Positions 1 through 7,670 of a stretch of 18,364 bases of DNA are shown piece after piece. This stretch comes from Candidatus Sulfotelmatobacter sp. (GTDB taxonomy: Bacteria > Acidobacteriota > Terriglobia > Terriglobales > Acidobacteriaceae). A program made the position numbers and the translations under genes. The notes below the pieces were generated by a model. The model saw only the letters and a list, made by a program, of their open reading frames with translations. It made no database searches and was not told the origin of the DNA. Each line of letters begins with the position of its first letter. Within the stretch, counting starts at the first letter, position 1. The DNA is taken from contig JASHRB010000484.1 in assembly GCA_030037575.1 (NCBI GenBank), forward strand, positions 1-18,364, read 5' to 3'.

Positions 1-141
1 GATGGTGACCTGATAGCCCCAAGTCTGCAGCCAGCTTTGGAGAAGATGGCGGAAGATGGGGTCGTCTTCGGCCACGAGGACGGTAAGAGGGGACGGTGCA
101 CCGGGGCAATGGGAAGCCGGCGTGGTCGCGGCATTAGACAT
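1..141 (-). CDS. Response regulator receiver protein, N-terminal part (cut by window edge)
   Basis: Only the first 47 codons lie in the window; the gene continues beyond the left edge. After a proline-rich lead of about 18 residues comes a typical start of a CheY-like receiver domain: a hydrophobic strand (LTVLVAEDD) ending in the acidic pocket E25-D26-D27, then the helix beginning PIFRHLLQSWLQ and the next strand GYQVTI. The phospho-acceptor aspartate would lie outside the window, so the output domain is unknown. Its ATG (141-139) lies upstream of, and in another frame from, the TAA (136-134) of the preceding response regulator, so the two genes overlap by 8 bp and are probably translationally coupled in one operon. 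Family assignment is good for so short a piece because the acidic cluster and strand-helix pattern are clear. Confidence 0.7.
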   Translation of the reverse strand, partial: MSNAATTPASHCPGAPSPLTVLVAEDDPIFRHLLQSWLQTWGYQVTI

Positions 142-730
142 GGAAGTTCTCCAGGATACGGTATGCCTGCCCAGCTGGACGATCAGCCTCACGGTGAGCA
201 ACTGGGTCACGCTTGGAACCAAATGGTTCGATCAAACCGCTTTGCGAATCCGGCCCGCTGGGCGGGCGATGACGGAACGCGCTGTGAGTCAGATTGTTTC
301 CCAGGCGGTCTTCTGGTTCGGAGGCCTGGGGGTAGCGCCATTGCGAGTCAAATGGATTTTGCGAAGCCAGGATACGCTCCCCCAGCCGGATGCGGACACG
401 AAGTTCCTCGGGAACAAACGGCTTGGTGATGTAATCATCCGCGCCGGCGCGAAGACCGGAAACGATATCGGCCGAGCTGTTTCGGGAGGTGACAATGATC
501 AAATACATCGAAGACAGCAATGGGGACGATCTCACTTTGCGGCAGATTTCAGGGCCGCTGAGTCCGGGCATCACCCAGTCGAGAATGGCAAGGCGCGGCG
601 GGTTCGGGGCTTCGAGTGCGATCCAGGCCGCGTTGCCGTCGTTGGCGACCACCAGTTCGTAATGCGGCGCCAGAGTTTTCTGCAAAACGTTACTAAAGAA
701 AGCGTCGTCTTCGGCGATCAGTAACTTCAT
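134..730 (-). CDS. Single-domain response regulator with unusual C-terminal tail
   Basis: 198 residues. Residues 1-120 form a complete receiver domain: acidic pocket E7-D8-D9, phospho-acceptor D51 in the strand LAILDWVMPG, switch threonine T81 and conserved lysine K103 in YITKPF. It should take phosphate from a histidine kinase; no kinase is adjacent. Residues 121-198 match no output domain I recognise (no HTH, GGDEF, EAL or HD motif) and are rich in Pro, Arg, Ser and Asp. They could be a disordered tail or the out-of-frame remains of a lost domain; reading the other frames soon meets stops, so a single frameshift does not restore a known domain. The start is supported by GGAG seven bases before the ATG. 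The 3' end overlaps the next response-regulator gene, suggesting a tandem phosphorelay operon that continues off the window. Confidence 0.85.
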   Translation of the reverse strand: MKLLIAEDDAFFSNVLQKTLAPHYELVVANDGNAAWIALEAPNPPRLAILDWVMPGLSGPEICRKVRSSPLLSSMYLIIVTSRNSSADIVSGLRAGADDYITKPFVPEELRVRIRLGERILASQNPFDSQWRYPQASEPEDRLGNNLTHSAFRHRPPSGPDSQSGLIEPFGSKRDPVAHREADRPAGQAYRILENFHV

Positions 731-1543
731 AATTCAACTCCAGTTTGCCGCCCGTCAGCCCCGTTGTGAGCCGGCATCGGCGAGAGGCGTTACCGGAGTC
801 GTTGCAGGCGCCATGCCATGCGGGGGGAACCAGTCACGAGGAGCGGCAAGCCATTGAGTTGGAACGAGTTGAGAGCTCAGAGCGAGGAGAAGCGGGATCG
901 CAATTAGACCATGACTACCGTCCGGTTCATGGACGAGTGTCTGGTTGCTGGACGGCAAACACCTTTCATCCGTCTTTTTTGTTTTCGGCATTGTATCCGT
1001 TGAAAAGCGTGGAAGCCGATGCGGGAACCGTGCTCACCCTCTTGCACCGGCACTTTCTAGCAGTTGGCACTTCTTCGATCAGATTCACGGAGCAGGAAAT
1101 GAGCGAGTCGCCCCTCAAAAATATGGAAAATTGGACCTTCCTTAGATGAGCACTCGATCACGGAGCTGAGCAGCTTCGTATCCGATTCGTGGACGCTTGG
1201 CAAGATGGTGCACACCGACGCACGCCGGACGCTTGCGCATCCGACGGGGGCGGGGGGGTTTTTGGTTTGCACAGGTCAAGGTCGAAGGGAAACGTCTATC
1301 CAGCCTTCTCATCGTCAGCCACCCGCTGAACATGGCATCGCCCAACTATGTAGAGAGTATCCAATTAAGACCACAGACGAAATATTAGGGACAAACAATC
1401 CGAGTTTTTCAACCTGCTAGAAGCGGTCTCATAAATGGCGGTTGAACCTAGTTAACTATTTTCGGGGAGGCCATGCGAGGCCGATGGGAACTCAGCGATG
1501 CCCCATGGCAACTGGTTGCATGCAAATCTTGCTCAGGCATTTA
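731..1543. other. 813-bp gap without a supportable gene
   Basis: Open frames of 60-134 codons exist on both strands, but none has a good ribosome site, a recognisable domain or natural-looking composition, so none is called. Visible structure: a G-rich tract at 1245-1258 (five G, one C, seven G) followed by five T; a 10-bp palindrome TAGTTAACTA at 1449-1458; and a 10-bp palindrome TTGCATGCAA at 1516-1525, just beyond the stop of the leftward permease gene. The region separates two leftward units, so it should contain a terminator for the permease and a promoter for the response-regulator operon. I could identify neither with confidence; ATTGTA at 990-995 (TACAAT on the minus strand) is a possible -10 box with no good -35. 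Confidence 0.5.
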
Positions 1544-3952
1544 CTACTCGTATCGCAACGCAACCATCGGATCGACCTTCGCAGCGCGGCGAGCTGGCAG
1601 GCAGTTCGCGAGGAAGGCCACAGTCCCTAGCAGTGCGGCCACGCCTGCGAAAGTCAGAGGGTCGGTTGCCGTAATCCCAAACAGCATTCCCGAGATGAGC
1701 CGCGTCATTCCGAGCGACAGCATGGTGCCTGCCAGGATCCCCATGAGGGCGAGCGCCATTCCCTGCTTCACTACGAGCACGAGTACATCGGGATGCCGGG
1801 CTCCCAAAGCCATGCGGATACCGATTTCGTGAGTGCGTTGCGCGACCGAGTAAGACATGACGCCGTAGAGTCCGATGGCCGCAAGCAGCATGGCCACCAC
1901 GGCAAAGATGGAGAGCAGGAACATGCTGAACTTCCGAGGTTGAACGGAGTTAGCGATGAGATCCTGCATAGTGCGGAGGTTGGCGAGAGGAACATCTTTA
2001 TTCGCGCTCCAGACCACATTCTGTGCTGCCGAAGTCACGCTCGTGGCGTCAGAGGTTGCGCTCCGTATGGCCACCGACATCGACGGCCATTGCGCCTGGC
2101 CGAGCAACTGGTAGATCTCAGAGTGGGGCTCTGCATCGAGCCCGGCATGCCGTACATTACCGACGACACCAATGATCTCCAGCGTCAAGTTTTCCGGGCC
2201 GAAATGGGTGAGCTGTTTGCCGATGGGGTCCTGTCCAGGAAAAACGGTTCGCACTAGAGCATCGTTGACCAGGGCTACATTAAGCGAGCTGTTGAGATCG
2301 CTCTCGCTGAAGCCGCGGCCTTTCAGCAATGGGATTCTCATCGCACGGAAATAGCCGGGAGTGCTGACACGAACGTCCGCTTCGTAGTCCTTTTCGATTC
2401 CGGGAACATTGAAGCTGCGTGAACTATTGCTTCCAGACAGCGGCAACCTGCTGACGGCGCCTACGGACTGCACACCGGGCAACGCCTGAAGGCGCTGCAC
2501 GACTTGTTGGTAAAACGCGAGTTGGCGGACCGGATCGGTGGAGGATGGAAGTCTAAGGTTGAACGTCAAAAGATGATCTGGATCGAAGCCGACATTAACA
2601 TCCATGAGCCGGGCAAAACTCTTGATCAATAGCCCAGCCCCAACCAACAGAACTAGCGAGAGTCCAACTTCGGCGATCACCAGAGCGGAACGGGTTCGTC
2701 CTCGGTTCGCGGTGCTCCCGCGTTCGCCTTCCTTGAGGAATTCGTTGGGGCTGGATCGCGATGATTGCATAGCGGGGATCAGGCCAAACACAACTCCGGA
2801 GACAACTGAGGCCAGGAAACTGAAGGCCAACACTTCTCGGTTGATTCCAATCTGCTTGAACTGACGGATATCCGGCGGACTCAGTGCCAATAGCGACGGA
2901 ACGGCTAGGATCGCTAATAGAATCCCGAAGACTCCTCCCACTATCGCGAGCAGAACACTTTCGGTAAGCAACTGGCGGAGCAAACGCCGACGGCTCGCTC
3001 CCAGAGCCGTTCGTATTGAGATTTCTTTGGCGCGTGCTGTAGCTCGTGCCAGAAGCAGGTTGGCAACGTTCGCGCACCCGATCAGAAGCACGATGCCCAC
3101 GGTAGTTAAGAGAACGAGCAAAACCGGACGGATGTTACCGACGATATACTCCCGTAGCGGTAGAAGGCTGACGCCGACATCTCCGTTCGAATCCGGATAG
3201 AGCTTCTCCAGGCGGCCGCCGATTGTATCGAAGTCCGCGCGGGCCTGTTGCAAAGTGACTGCTGGCTTCAACCGCGCCCAGACATCAAGATAACTTCTGT
3301 CCCTGAATTGGCGCGGATCTTTGTCCGGCGCCAGAGGATGAGTGGGCACTCCCCACGGAGAGGGCAGCCACAGCTCGCCGTACCCGTCCGGAGAAAAGTT
3401 CGGCGGCATCACGCCGACAACAGTGTACTGCTCCCCATTGAGCCGGATGTCCCGGCCAATAATCGCACGATCTGCAGCAAAATAGCGCTGCCACAGGCCG
3501 TAGCCAACCACCACAACGTGATCGTTACCGGGCCGCACGTCGCTCGGTTCCAAACCGCGTCCAAGAATTGGACCTATTCCGAACAAAGGAAAGAAGCCGG
3601 GTGTGGTCATCGTGCCTTTGACCGCCTCCGGACGATCTCCCGCCGACAGGCTTCCTTGCCATCCGCGAGACGCCGCCATCTCGACGAAGACCTGGTTTTG
3701 TGAGACCCAATCCAGATAGTTGGCAGGAGAGGCGTCGTCGGTCGAAATGCCCTCGAACGTCTGCGATACCCTTACAATTTGATCCGAATCTGGGTAGGCA
3801 AGCGGATGCAACAAAACTTGATCGACCACACTGAACACCGCAGTGTTGGAGCCGATCCCCAGCGCCAGCGTGGTCACTGCCACCACCGTAAACCCGACAC
3901 TCTTAAGGAGCTGGCGCGTCGCATAACGGAGATCCTGAAACAGTCCAGTCAT
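1544..3952 (-). CDS. ADOP-family ABC transporter permease (MacB/FtsX type)
   Basis: 802 residues, full length for the acidobacterial duplicated orphan permease family. It has the MacB-like plan twice. First comes an amphipathic start (QDLRYATRQLLKS) and TM1 at about 20-42, then a periplasmic core at about 55-270, then a three-helix FtsX domain at about 275-395 containing IGCANVANLLLARA and the cytoplasmic coupling segment EISIRTALGASRRRLLRQ. The second half repeats this: TM at about 423-445, periplasmic core at about 455-675, and a C-terminal FtsX domain with HEIGIRMALGARHPDV and the ending PARRAAKVDPMVALRYE. Such permeases are thought to couple a cytoplasmic MacB-like ATPase to mechanical work in the periplasm, for export or efflux; the substrate cannot be read from sequence. 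AAGGAG at 3959-3964 on the minus strand precedes the ATG by seven bases. No ATPase or membrane-fusion gene is next to it, as usual for this family. Confidence 0.93.
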   Translation of the reverse strand: MTGLFQDLRYATRQLLKSVGFTVVAVTTLALGIGSNTAVFSVVDQVLLHPLAYPDSDQIVRVSQTFEGISTDDASPANYLDWVSQNQVFVEMAASRGWQGSLSAGDRPEAVKGTMTTPGFFPLFGIGPILGRGLEPSDVRPGNDHVVVVGYGLWQRYFAADRAIIGRDIRLNGEQYTVVGVMPPNFSPDGYGELWLPSPWGVPTHPLAPDKDPRQFRDRSYLDVWARLKPAVTLQQARADFDTIGGRLEKLYPDSNGDVGVSLLPLREYIVGNIRPVLLVLLTTVGIVLLIGCANVANLLLARATARAKEISIRTALGASRRRLLRQLLTESVLLAIVGGVFGILLAILAVPSLLALSPPDIRQFKQIGINREVLAFSFLASVVSGVVFGLIPAMQSSRSSPNEFLKEGERGSTANRGRTRSALVIAEVGLSLVLLVGAGLLIKSFARLMDVNVGFDPDHLLTFNLRLPSSTDPVRQLAFYQQVVQRLQALPGVQSVGAVSRLPLSGSNSSRSFNVPGIEKDYEADVRVSTPGYFRAMRIPLLKGRGFSESDLNSSLNVALVNDALVRTVFPGQDPIGKQLTHFGPENLTLEIIGVVGNVRHAGLDAEPHSEIYQLLGQAQWPSMSVAIRSATSDATSVTSAAQNVVWSANKDVPLANLRTMQDLIANSVQPRKFSMFLLSIFAVVAMLLAAIGLYGVMSYSVAQRTHEIGIRMALGARHPDVLVLVVKQGMALALMGILAGTMLSLGMTRLISGMLFGITATDPLTFAGVAALLGTVAFLANCLPARRAAKVDPMVALRYE

Positions 3953-4209
3953 CGCTTTCTCCTTACCCGTACTGCAGAGCTACCGTTCGTGTCGATACCC
4001 AAAGGCGAGGCTGGATTCCCCTGCGCAAGGCCGTGAAACCAGGGGCGCACGCACCTGCGGCGGATTTTCGATAAACTCTTCCCGCGTAGGCCGACCGTAA
4101 CCAGATCGAGCTCTGTCTAAGCAGAACTCTGACCAATCTACTTCAGGATGTAACCCCTTGGTTGCAAAGAAAAAGACGCATACCCGCCGCGGAAGCAAAG
4201 CGGAACATT

Positions 4210-4227
4210 CTGTCCGCCCACGGACAG
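4210..4227. promoter_or_regulatory. Inverted repeat CTGTCCG-N4-CGGACAG, candidate operator
   Basis: A perfect 7-bp inverted repeat with a 4-bp spacer (CCCA). It lies about 258 bp upstream of the permease start and 57 bp upstream of the small rightward reading frame, in an otherwise empty 331-bp gap (3953-4283). Its size and symmetry suit a dimeric winged-helix repressor such as the PadR proteins often linked to ADOP permeases, but no such regulator is in the window. An RNA hairpin role is possible. The function is inferred. Confidence 0.35.
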
Positions 4228-4283
4228 TCGATGTGCGGAAGCGAACAGAGACAATTACTATCCTGGTTTAGACACCGGTTGAA

Positions 4284-4490
4284 ATGGGGTATCCAACGGT
4301 TTTAGGAATTTTGGCTGTTTTCTTTGGGATTATTGGCATAGCCGCCGGGCTGAAGACGTTTTCTCCGGAGCCGCCACCGAAAGGTGGTATGCGCGCGTCC
4401 AATGCAAAGATTTCTTTTAAGGAATTCCACCGCCTTAAATCTGCTCAACAGGGTCGGGAATCTATTCTCGCGCAGCGTAAAGCATCATAA
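4284..4490 (+). CDS. Possible small membrane protein, hypothetical
   Basis: 68 codons. Residues 5-24 (TVLGILAVFFGIIGIAAGLK) form one convincing transmembrane helix, followed by a Pro-rich turn and a basic, hydrophilic C-terminal half (KISFKEFHRLKSAQQGRES) that would face the cytoplasm or act as a short helix. The segment order looks protein-like. However, no Shine-Dalgarno sequence precedes the ATG (the context is ccggttgaaATG) and I recognise no family. A weak hairpin followed by a T-rich run lies 33 bp after the stop and would suit a monocistronic small gene. It is convergent with the methyltransferase gene. It could be a chance frame; conservation in relatives would decide. Confidence 0.3.
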   Translation: MGYPTVLGILAVFFGIIGIAAGLKTFSPEPPPKGGMRASNAKISFKEFHRLKSAQQGRESILAQRKAS

Positions 4491-4521
4491 ATAATTCGTC
4501 GCTGCTCCAATCCTTTACGTC

Positions 4522-4547
4522 GGCCAACCTTCCGCTGGCTTCTTTTT
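4522..4547 (+). terminator. Weak hairpin with T-rich tail
   Basis: GGCCA (4522-4526) can pair with TGGCT (4536-4540, one G-U pair) around a 9-base loop, and the arm is followed directly by TCTTTTT. The stem is short, so this is a marginal rho-independent terminator for the small rightward frame. It lies in the gap between convergent genes, where one would be expected. Confidence 0.22.
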
Positions 4548-4609
4548 GGAGAGGGATTTCCTTACAAGGTCTTTCCGGGGTTTATCGACAGTTGTATCGT
4601 TGGACAATA

Positions 4610-5254
4610 TCAGGGTTTTGTGCCTATTCCCCAGATCCATCCTTTGTCACGTTCCACGGTGACCTGAACGTCCGAATAGCCTGCTTCGGCAAAGAGTTCG
4701 CGATGCTGATCGACGCCCAAAAGTGTCATTCCTGTTCGTGAGGTGTATTTTTCGGCCAGCTTTGCCACAGTGGTGCTCGCTTCTTTATAGACCTCCGCGA
4801 TGACGATGAGCTTGCCTCCGGTCTTCAAGACTCTGAAGACTTCGCGCATATCCATGGGCAAGTTGGGCCACCAAAAGTGAGTCTCCACTGCGGTTACCAG
4901 ATCGAACATTCCGGCCGGAAAGGGAAGCTGAGACACGGAACCATGGTAAACCTCAACCCGCCCCTCATTGACCCCGCGTGCATTCGTTCTCTTGCTCACG
5001 GCGACACTTTGCTCGGAATGATCAATGCCGTAGACTTTTCCTTGCGTAGCCTTGGCCGCTAACTTGCTGAGTGTCCTGCCACCACCACAGCCTACATCGA
5101 GAATGGTGTACTGCTTCTCAATGGAAACCTGCCCCAACCCCCAGTCCGTCACCTTGGAATGCCGCGAATTCATGTTCCATAAAGCTAATCGGCCCAGCCA
5201 TCCTCTTGGCTCTTGACACTGGCTCACCCGTCCGCCGGACGCAATCGTTCTCAT
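4610..5254 (-). CDS. Class I SAM-dependent methyltransferase
   Basis: 214 residues, the usual length for a small single-domain Rossmann methyltransferase (Methyltransf_11/25 type). Motif I is ILDVGCGGGRTL (51-62), which binds S-adenosylmethionine; the acidic end of the second strand is GKVYGID (72-78); the third region is VYHGSVSQLPFP (102-113); and motif IV is MFDLVTAVETHFWWP (116-130). The sequence following it, MREVFRVLKTGGKLIVIAE, is the usual post-motif helix and strand. The substrate is not predictable; small-molecule methylation is more likely than RNA or protein. I recognise the family as one common in soil bacteria (characteristic WLGRLALW, HSKVTDWGL and KGWIWGIGTKP segments), which supports the long N-terminus and this ATG, although no clear Shine-Dalgarno is present. 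It is convergent with the small frame on its left and divergent from the transposase stump on its right. Confidence 0.9.
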   Translation of the reverse strand: MRTIASGGRVSQCQEPRGWLGRLALWNMNSRHSKVTDWGLGQVSIEKQYTILDVGCGGGRTLSKLAAKATQGKVYGIDHSEQSVAVSKRTNARGVNEGRVEVYHGSVSQLPFPAGMFDLVTAVETHFWWPNLPMDMREVFRVLKTGGKLIVIAEVYKEASTTVAKLAEKYTSRTGMTLLGVDQHRELFAEAGYSDVQVTVERDKGWIWGIGTKP

Positions 5255-5371
5255 GCGGCCAGTCTAATGCGGACTGCTGAGTTGAGCTAGCAGGAGGCAT
5301 TGGTAAAGAGAAGCTGGCTCAGGACCAGAGAACTCTCGTGTTTCCACAGGCGAAACTGTTAAGAAGAACTC

Positions 5372-5647
5372 ATGCGTGGAAAAGACGAGCAACAACTGGA
5401 TGTCTTCAGCTATGTCAGCCCGGAGCAGCGAGTGCCGCAGGACCACCCGTTGCGGTCGCTGCGCTCCATGACCGATGAGGCATTGCGAGATTTGCAGCCA
5501 CGGTTCAACAAGCTGTATGCCAAAACTGGACGCCCCCCGATTGCGCCGGAGAAGTTATTGCGGGCGCTGCTGCTGCAAGCGCTGTACTCGGTGCGCAGCC
5601 AGCGCATGTTAATGGAACAGCTCGACTGTAGTTCTGCGTGTAAATAG
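5372..5647 (+). pseudogene. Truncated insertion-sequence transposase (IS1182/IS5-like N-terminus)
   Basis: 91 codons corresponding to the N-terminal quarter or less of a DDE transposase with the DUF772-type start: MRGKDEQQLDVFSYVSPEQRVP, then DHPLRSLRSMTDEALRDL, then GRPPIAPEKLLRALLLQALYSVRSQRMLMEQLD. In intact members this is followed by a tyrosine-rich FRWFVGL-type segment and the catalytic DDE domain of a 350-480 residue protein. Here the similarity stops at LMEQLD (about 5622), four more codons are unrelated and a TAA follows. No further transposase remains are seen before the activator gene ends at 5689, and no terminal inverted repeats were found. It cannot transpose on its own. The truncation lies 42 bp from the 3' end of the neighbouring leftward gene, so this is a deletion scar of an old insertion. 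Confidence 0.85.
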
Positions 5648-5688
5648 CCTCGCCGCGACGGGAGAGGGGACCGCTCAAATTGCGGCAG

Positions 5689-7065
5689 CTAAACCGGCTT
5701 GCTTTCTTCTTCGATCTTCATTTTCGACAACATCTGGTAGATGGTGGCGCGGCCGATGCCGAGAATCTCCGCGGCACGGGCCTTGTGTCCGCCCACCGCT
5801 TCGAGAACGTGAAGAACGTGGCGTTTCTGCATTTCTTCCATGGAGAGGAGGGGCTCGGTCGAAGTGGTTCCGAGGCTTACGGGAGCGCGCAGATTCTCCG
5901 GCAGATCAGAGCCATCGATGAGGTTCCCCTCCGCCATCATGCAGGCGTTTCCAATGACATTTTCCAGTTCGCGAATATTGCCCGGCCACTGATATGCCGC
6001 CATAACAGTCTGAGCCCGCCGGGTGAGGCCGAAAATCGGCTTGCCATACTCGGCGGCAAATTTTTCCACAAAGTGTCTCTGCAGCAACGGCAAATCCTCG
6101 CGACGGCTGGCCAGACTGGGAAGCGTGATTTCCACGATCGCCAGGCGGTAATAGAGATCTTCGCGGAATTGTCCCGAGCGCACCATCGCCTTCAGATCGC
6201 GATGCGTCGCCGCCACTACGCGGACATCGATGCTGCGCGGCGTAACCGAGCCGACGCGCTGCACCTGACGATTCTGCAGGACCCGCAACAGCTTGGCTTG
6301 CGCGCTGGGAGAGAGTTCGCCGATTTCATCGAGAAAGATGGTTCCACCGTCGGCATGCTCGAACAGTCCGGGCTTATCCTGCAGGGCGCCGGTAAAGGCT
6401 CCGCGAACGTAGCCGAACAGTTCGCTCTCCAGAAGATTTTCCACCAGCGCCGAACAATTGCAGACGGCAAATTTGCCCTTCGATACGGGGCTGCGGCGGT
6501 GCAGCGCCTGCGCCACAAGCTCTTTGCCGGTGCCGGTGGCGCCGGTCACCAGCACAGTCCGGAAGTGCGCGGCAATTCGGCGAATTCTGGCGAAAACATC
6601 AAGCATCAGCGGGCTCCGGCCAACCAAGCCCTCGAACTGGTAGGCGTCCAGAAGCTCGCGATCGAGCCGCAAAGTGGCCCGCCGCCGCGCGGCATCGCCC
6701 AGCAGCCCAGAGATGCGGGTCCGAAGTTTTTCGACGTCGAGCGGCTTGGTCCAATAGTCGGACGCACCTTTCTGAATGGCCTCGACGGCGGATTCGGGGG
6801 AGTAATGACTGGTGAGCAAAATCACGTCGGTGACGGGATCGAGCGTGACGATGCGCTCCAGAATCTCAATGCCGCTTTGATGGGGCATGATGAGGTCAAG
6901 CAGGACCACCCGGGGACGGATCTTTTGAAAGGTTGCGAAGCCCACCCGCGGATCGACGGCGGTGAGGACTTCAACATCCATCGGTTCGAGCGCTGCGCGA
7001 ACCAGCTCTAAGTTCTCCGCGCTGTCGTCGATCGCCAGTAATGTAAGTGCTTTCGGCTCGCTCAT
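5689..7065 (-). CDS. NtrC-family sigma-54-dependent response regulator
   Basis: 458 residues with the complete three-domain layout. Receiver (about 8-122): acidic pair D13-D14, phospho-acceptor D57, T85, K107 in YWTKP. AAA+ sigma-54 interaction domain (about 145-390): Walker A GATGTGKE (175-182), the sigma-54-contacting loop GAFTGA (222-227), Walker B GTIFLDEIGE (241-250), arginine-finger region REDLYYRL (301-308), and WPGNIRELENV (360-370). C-terminal Fis-type helix-turn-helix (about 425-450): GHKARAAEILGIGRATIYQ. Every residue needed to activate sigma-54 RNA polymerase is present. It would bind an upstream site as a dimer, assemble into a ring when phosphorylated and use ATP to open sigma-54 promoters. 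AGGAG at 7072-7076 supports the start. It is divergent from the secreted repeat protein, and no kinase is adjacent on its own strand. No gene symbol is justified. Confidence 0.95.
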   Translation of the reverse strand: MSEPKALTLLAIDDSAENLELVRAALEPMDVEVLTAVDPRVGFATFQKIRPRVVLLDLIMPHQSGIEILERIVTLDPVTDVILLTSHYSPESAVEAIQKGASDYWTKPLDVEKLRTRISGLLGDAARRRATLRLDRELLDAYQFEGLVGRSPLMLDVFARIRRIAAHFRTVLVTGATGTGKELVAQALHRRSPVSKGKFAVCNCSALVENLLESELFGYVRGAFTGALQDKPGLFEHADGGTIFLDEIGELSPSAQAKLLRVLQNRQVQRVGSVTPRSIDVRVVAATHRDLKAMVRSGQFREDLYYRLAIVEITLPSLASRREDLPLLQRHFVEKFAAEYGKPIFGLTRRAQTVMAAYQWPGNIRELENVIGNACMMAEGNLIDGSDLPENLRAPVSLGTTSTEPLLSMEEMQKRHVLHVLEAVGGHKARAAEILGIGRATIYQMLSKMKIEEESKPV

Positions 7066-7331
7066 TGGACGCTCCTGGCCGCGAGCTCATTCAGCGGCGC
7101 GGCGGAGGATGCGATGCGGACGAGCAAATCGAGAGGAGTTCGGCGATAGAGCCGCGCAGAAAAACACTTTTCGCAGATTCGGTGGATCGATGATACCGCG
7201 CTACCGAACATCTGGAATCCCTCCCTGCAATGCGCGAACGCAAGCAACGCCGTGCGCTGAGCCGGGGCGAAAGCCACTTTCACTCCCCAAATCGCGAGCT
7301 TCCCACCGCAGGGAAAAAGCCTTGTGGCCAG

Positions 7332-7360
7332 CTTACAGCAGAATGGACGGCTGGAGTCAA
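7332..7360 (-). promoter_or_regulatory. Candidate sigma-70-type promoter for the NtrC-family gene
   Basis: On the minus strand, TTGACT (7360-7355) and TGTAAG (7337-7332) are separated by exactly 17 bp, matching the housekeeping consensus at five and four of six positions. Transcription would start near 7325 and leave a leader of about 260 bases before the activator's ATG. This is a by-eye match and could be chance. Confidence 0.3.
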
Positions 7361-7471
7361 GCGCGAAGGCGGCGGAGATGCTTGACCAGAATGGTGACCG
7401 AAGCGAGCCATCGAAATCTGAATTGACCGAGCGCTATGTAAAGTTATTTCATCGTCTAAATCTCAGATGGG

Positions 7472-7495
7472 CAAAGTAACCGGTTACTTACTTTG
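7472..7495. promoter_or_regulatory. 16-bp perfect palindrome nested in a 24-bp inverted repeat; candidate activator-binding site
   Basis: AAGTAACCGGTTACTT at 7474-7489 is a perfect 16-bp palindrome. It overlaps a second symmetry, CAAAGTAA (7472-7479) and TTACTTTG (7488-7495), whose 8-bp arms are separated by 8 bp, so the GTAA/TTAC half-site can pair in two registers. It lies between the divergent NtrC-type gene and the secreted repeat protein, about 165-190 bp upstream of the sigma-54-like promoter. That is within the usual range for enhancer-type sites bound by the Fis-type domain of such activators. The site is directly visible; which protein binds it is inferred. Confidence 0.5.
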
Positions 7496-7645
7496 TCGGA
7501 GATCGAGTGCTGGGTTCTACAGATCGGACAGAATCTAGAAATCAGACACCTGCACCCCACTCCCTGCTTATTCGGAATTTAACGAAATGCCGATAAGTTG
7601 CTAAGGGCAAGCCACTTGGCGGATGGCGTTCCACTGTCCTCGGTT

Positions 7646-7661
7646 TGGAACGCCCAATGCA
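7646..7661 (+). promoter_or_regulatory. Candidate sigma-54 (-24/-12) promoter for the secreted repeat protein
   Basis: TGGAACGCCCAATGCA matches the consensus TGGCACG-N4-TTGCW at 10 of 12 defined positions. It has the invariant GG and GC exactly 10 bases apart; the mismatches are A for C in the -24 box and A for the first T of the -12 box. The predicted transcription start is near 7672, giving a leader of about 54 bases before the ATG at 7726. Matches of this quality are expected a few times by chance in a window this size. The value lies in the position: directly before a gene that is divergent from a sigma-54 activator. Confidence 0.45.
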
Positions 7662-7670
7662 TTCTCGAAA

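Noticed and set aside
745..1149. 134-codon rightward open frame (and a 78-codon leftward frame at 755-991)
   Set aside because: No ribosome site, no recognisable domain, composition typical of a chance frame in GC-rich DNA; the hydrophobic patch in the leftward frame alone is not enough.
1194..1212. TTGGCAAGATGGTGCAC as a sigma-54 promoter
   Set aside because: Spacing between GG and GC is nine, not ten, and no gene follows.
3980..4198. 72-codon leftward frame upstream of the permease
   Set aside because: No ribosome site or family; lies in the permease leader and looks like chance.
5305..5325. Minus-strand TGG...GC pattern upstream of the methyltransferase
   Set aside because: GG-N10-GC is present but the remaining consensus positions match poorly (about 7 of 12), as expected by chance.
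5680..7011. 443-codon rightward open frame
   Set aside because: It is the antisense shadow of the NtrC-type gene, whose motifs are complete. Long antisense frames are common opposite GC-rich genes.
7062..7283. 73-codon leftward frame overlapping the activator start
   Set aside because: Overlaps the activator's ribosome site and start, no domain; judged to be leader sequence.
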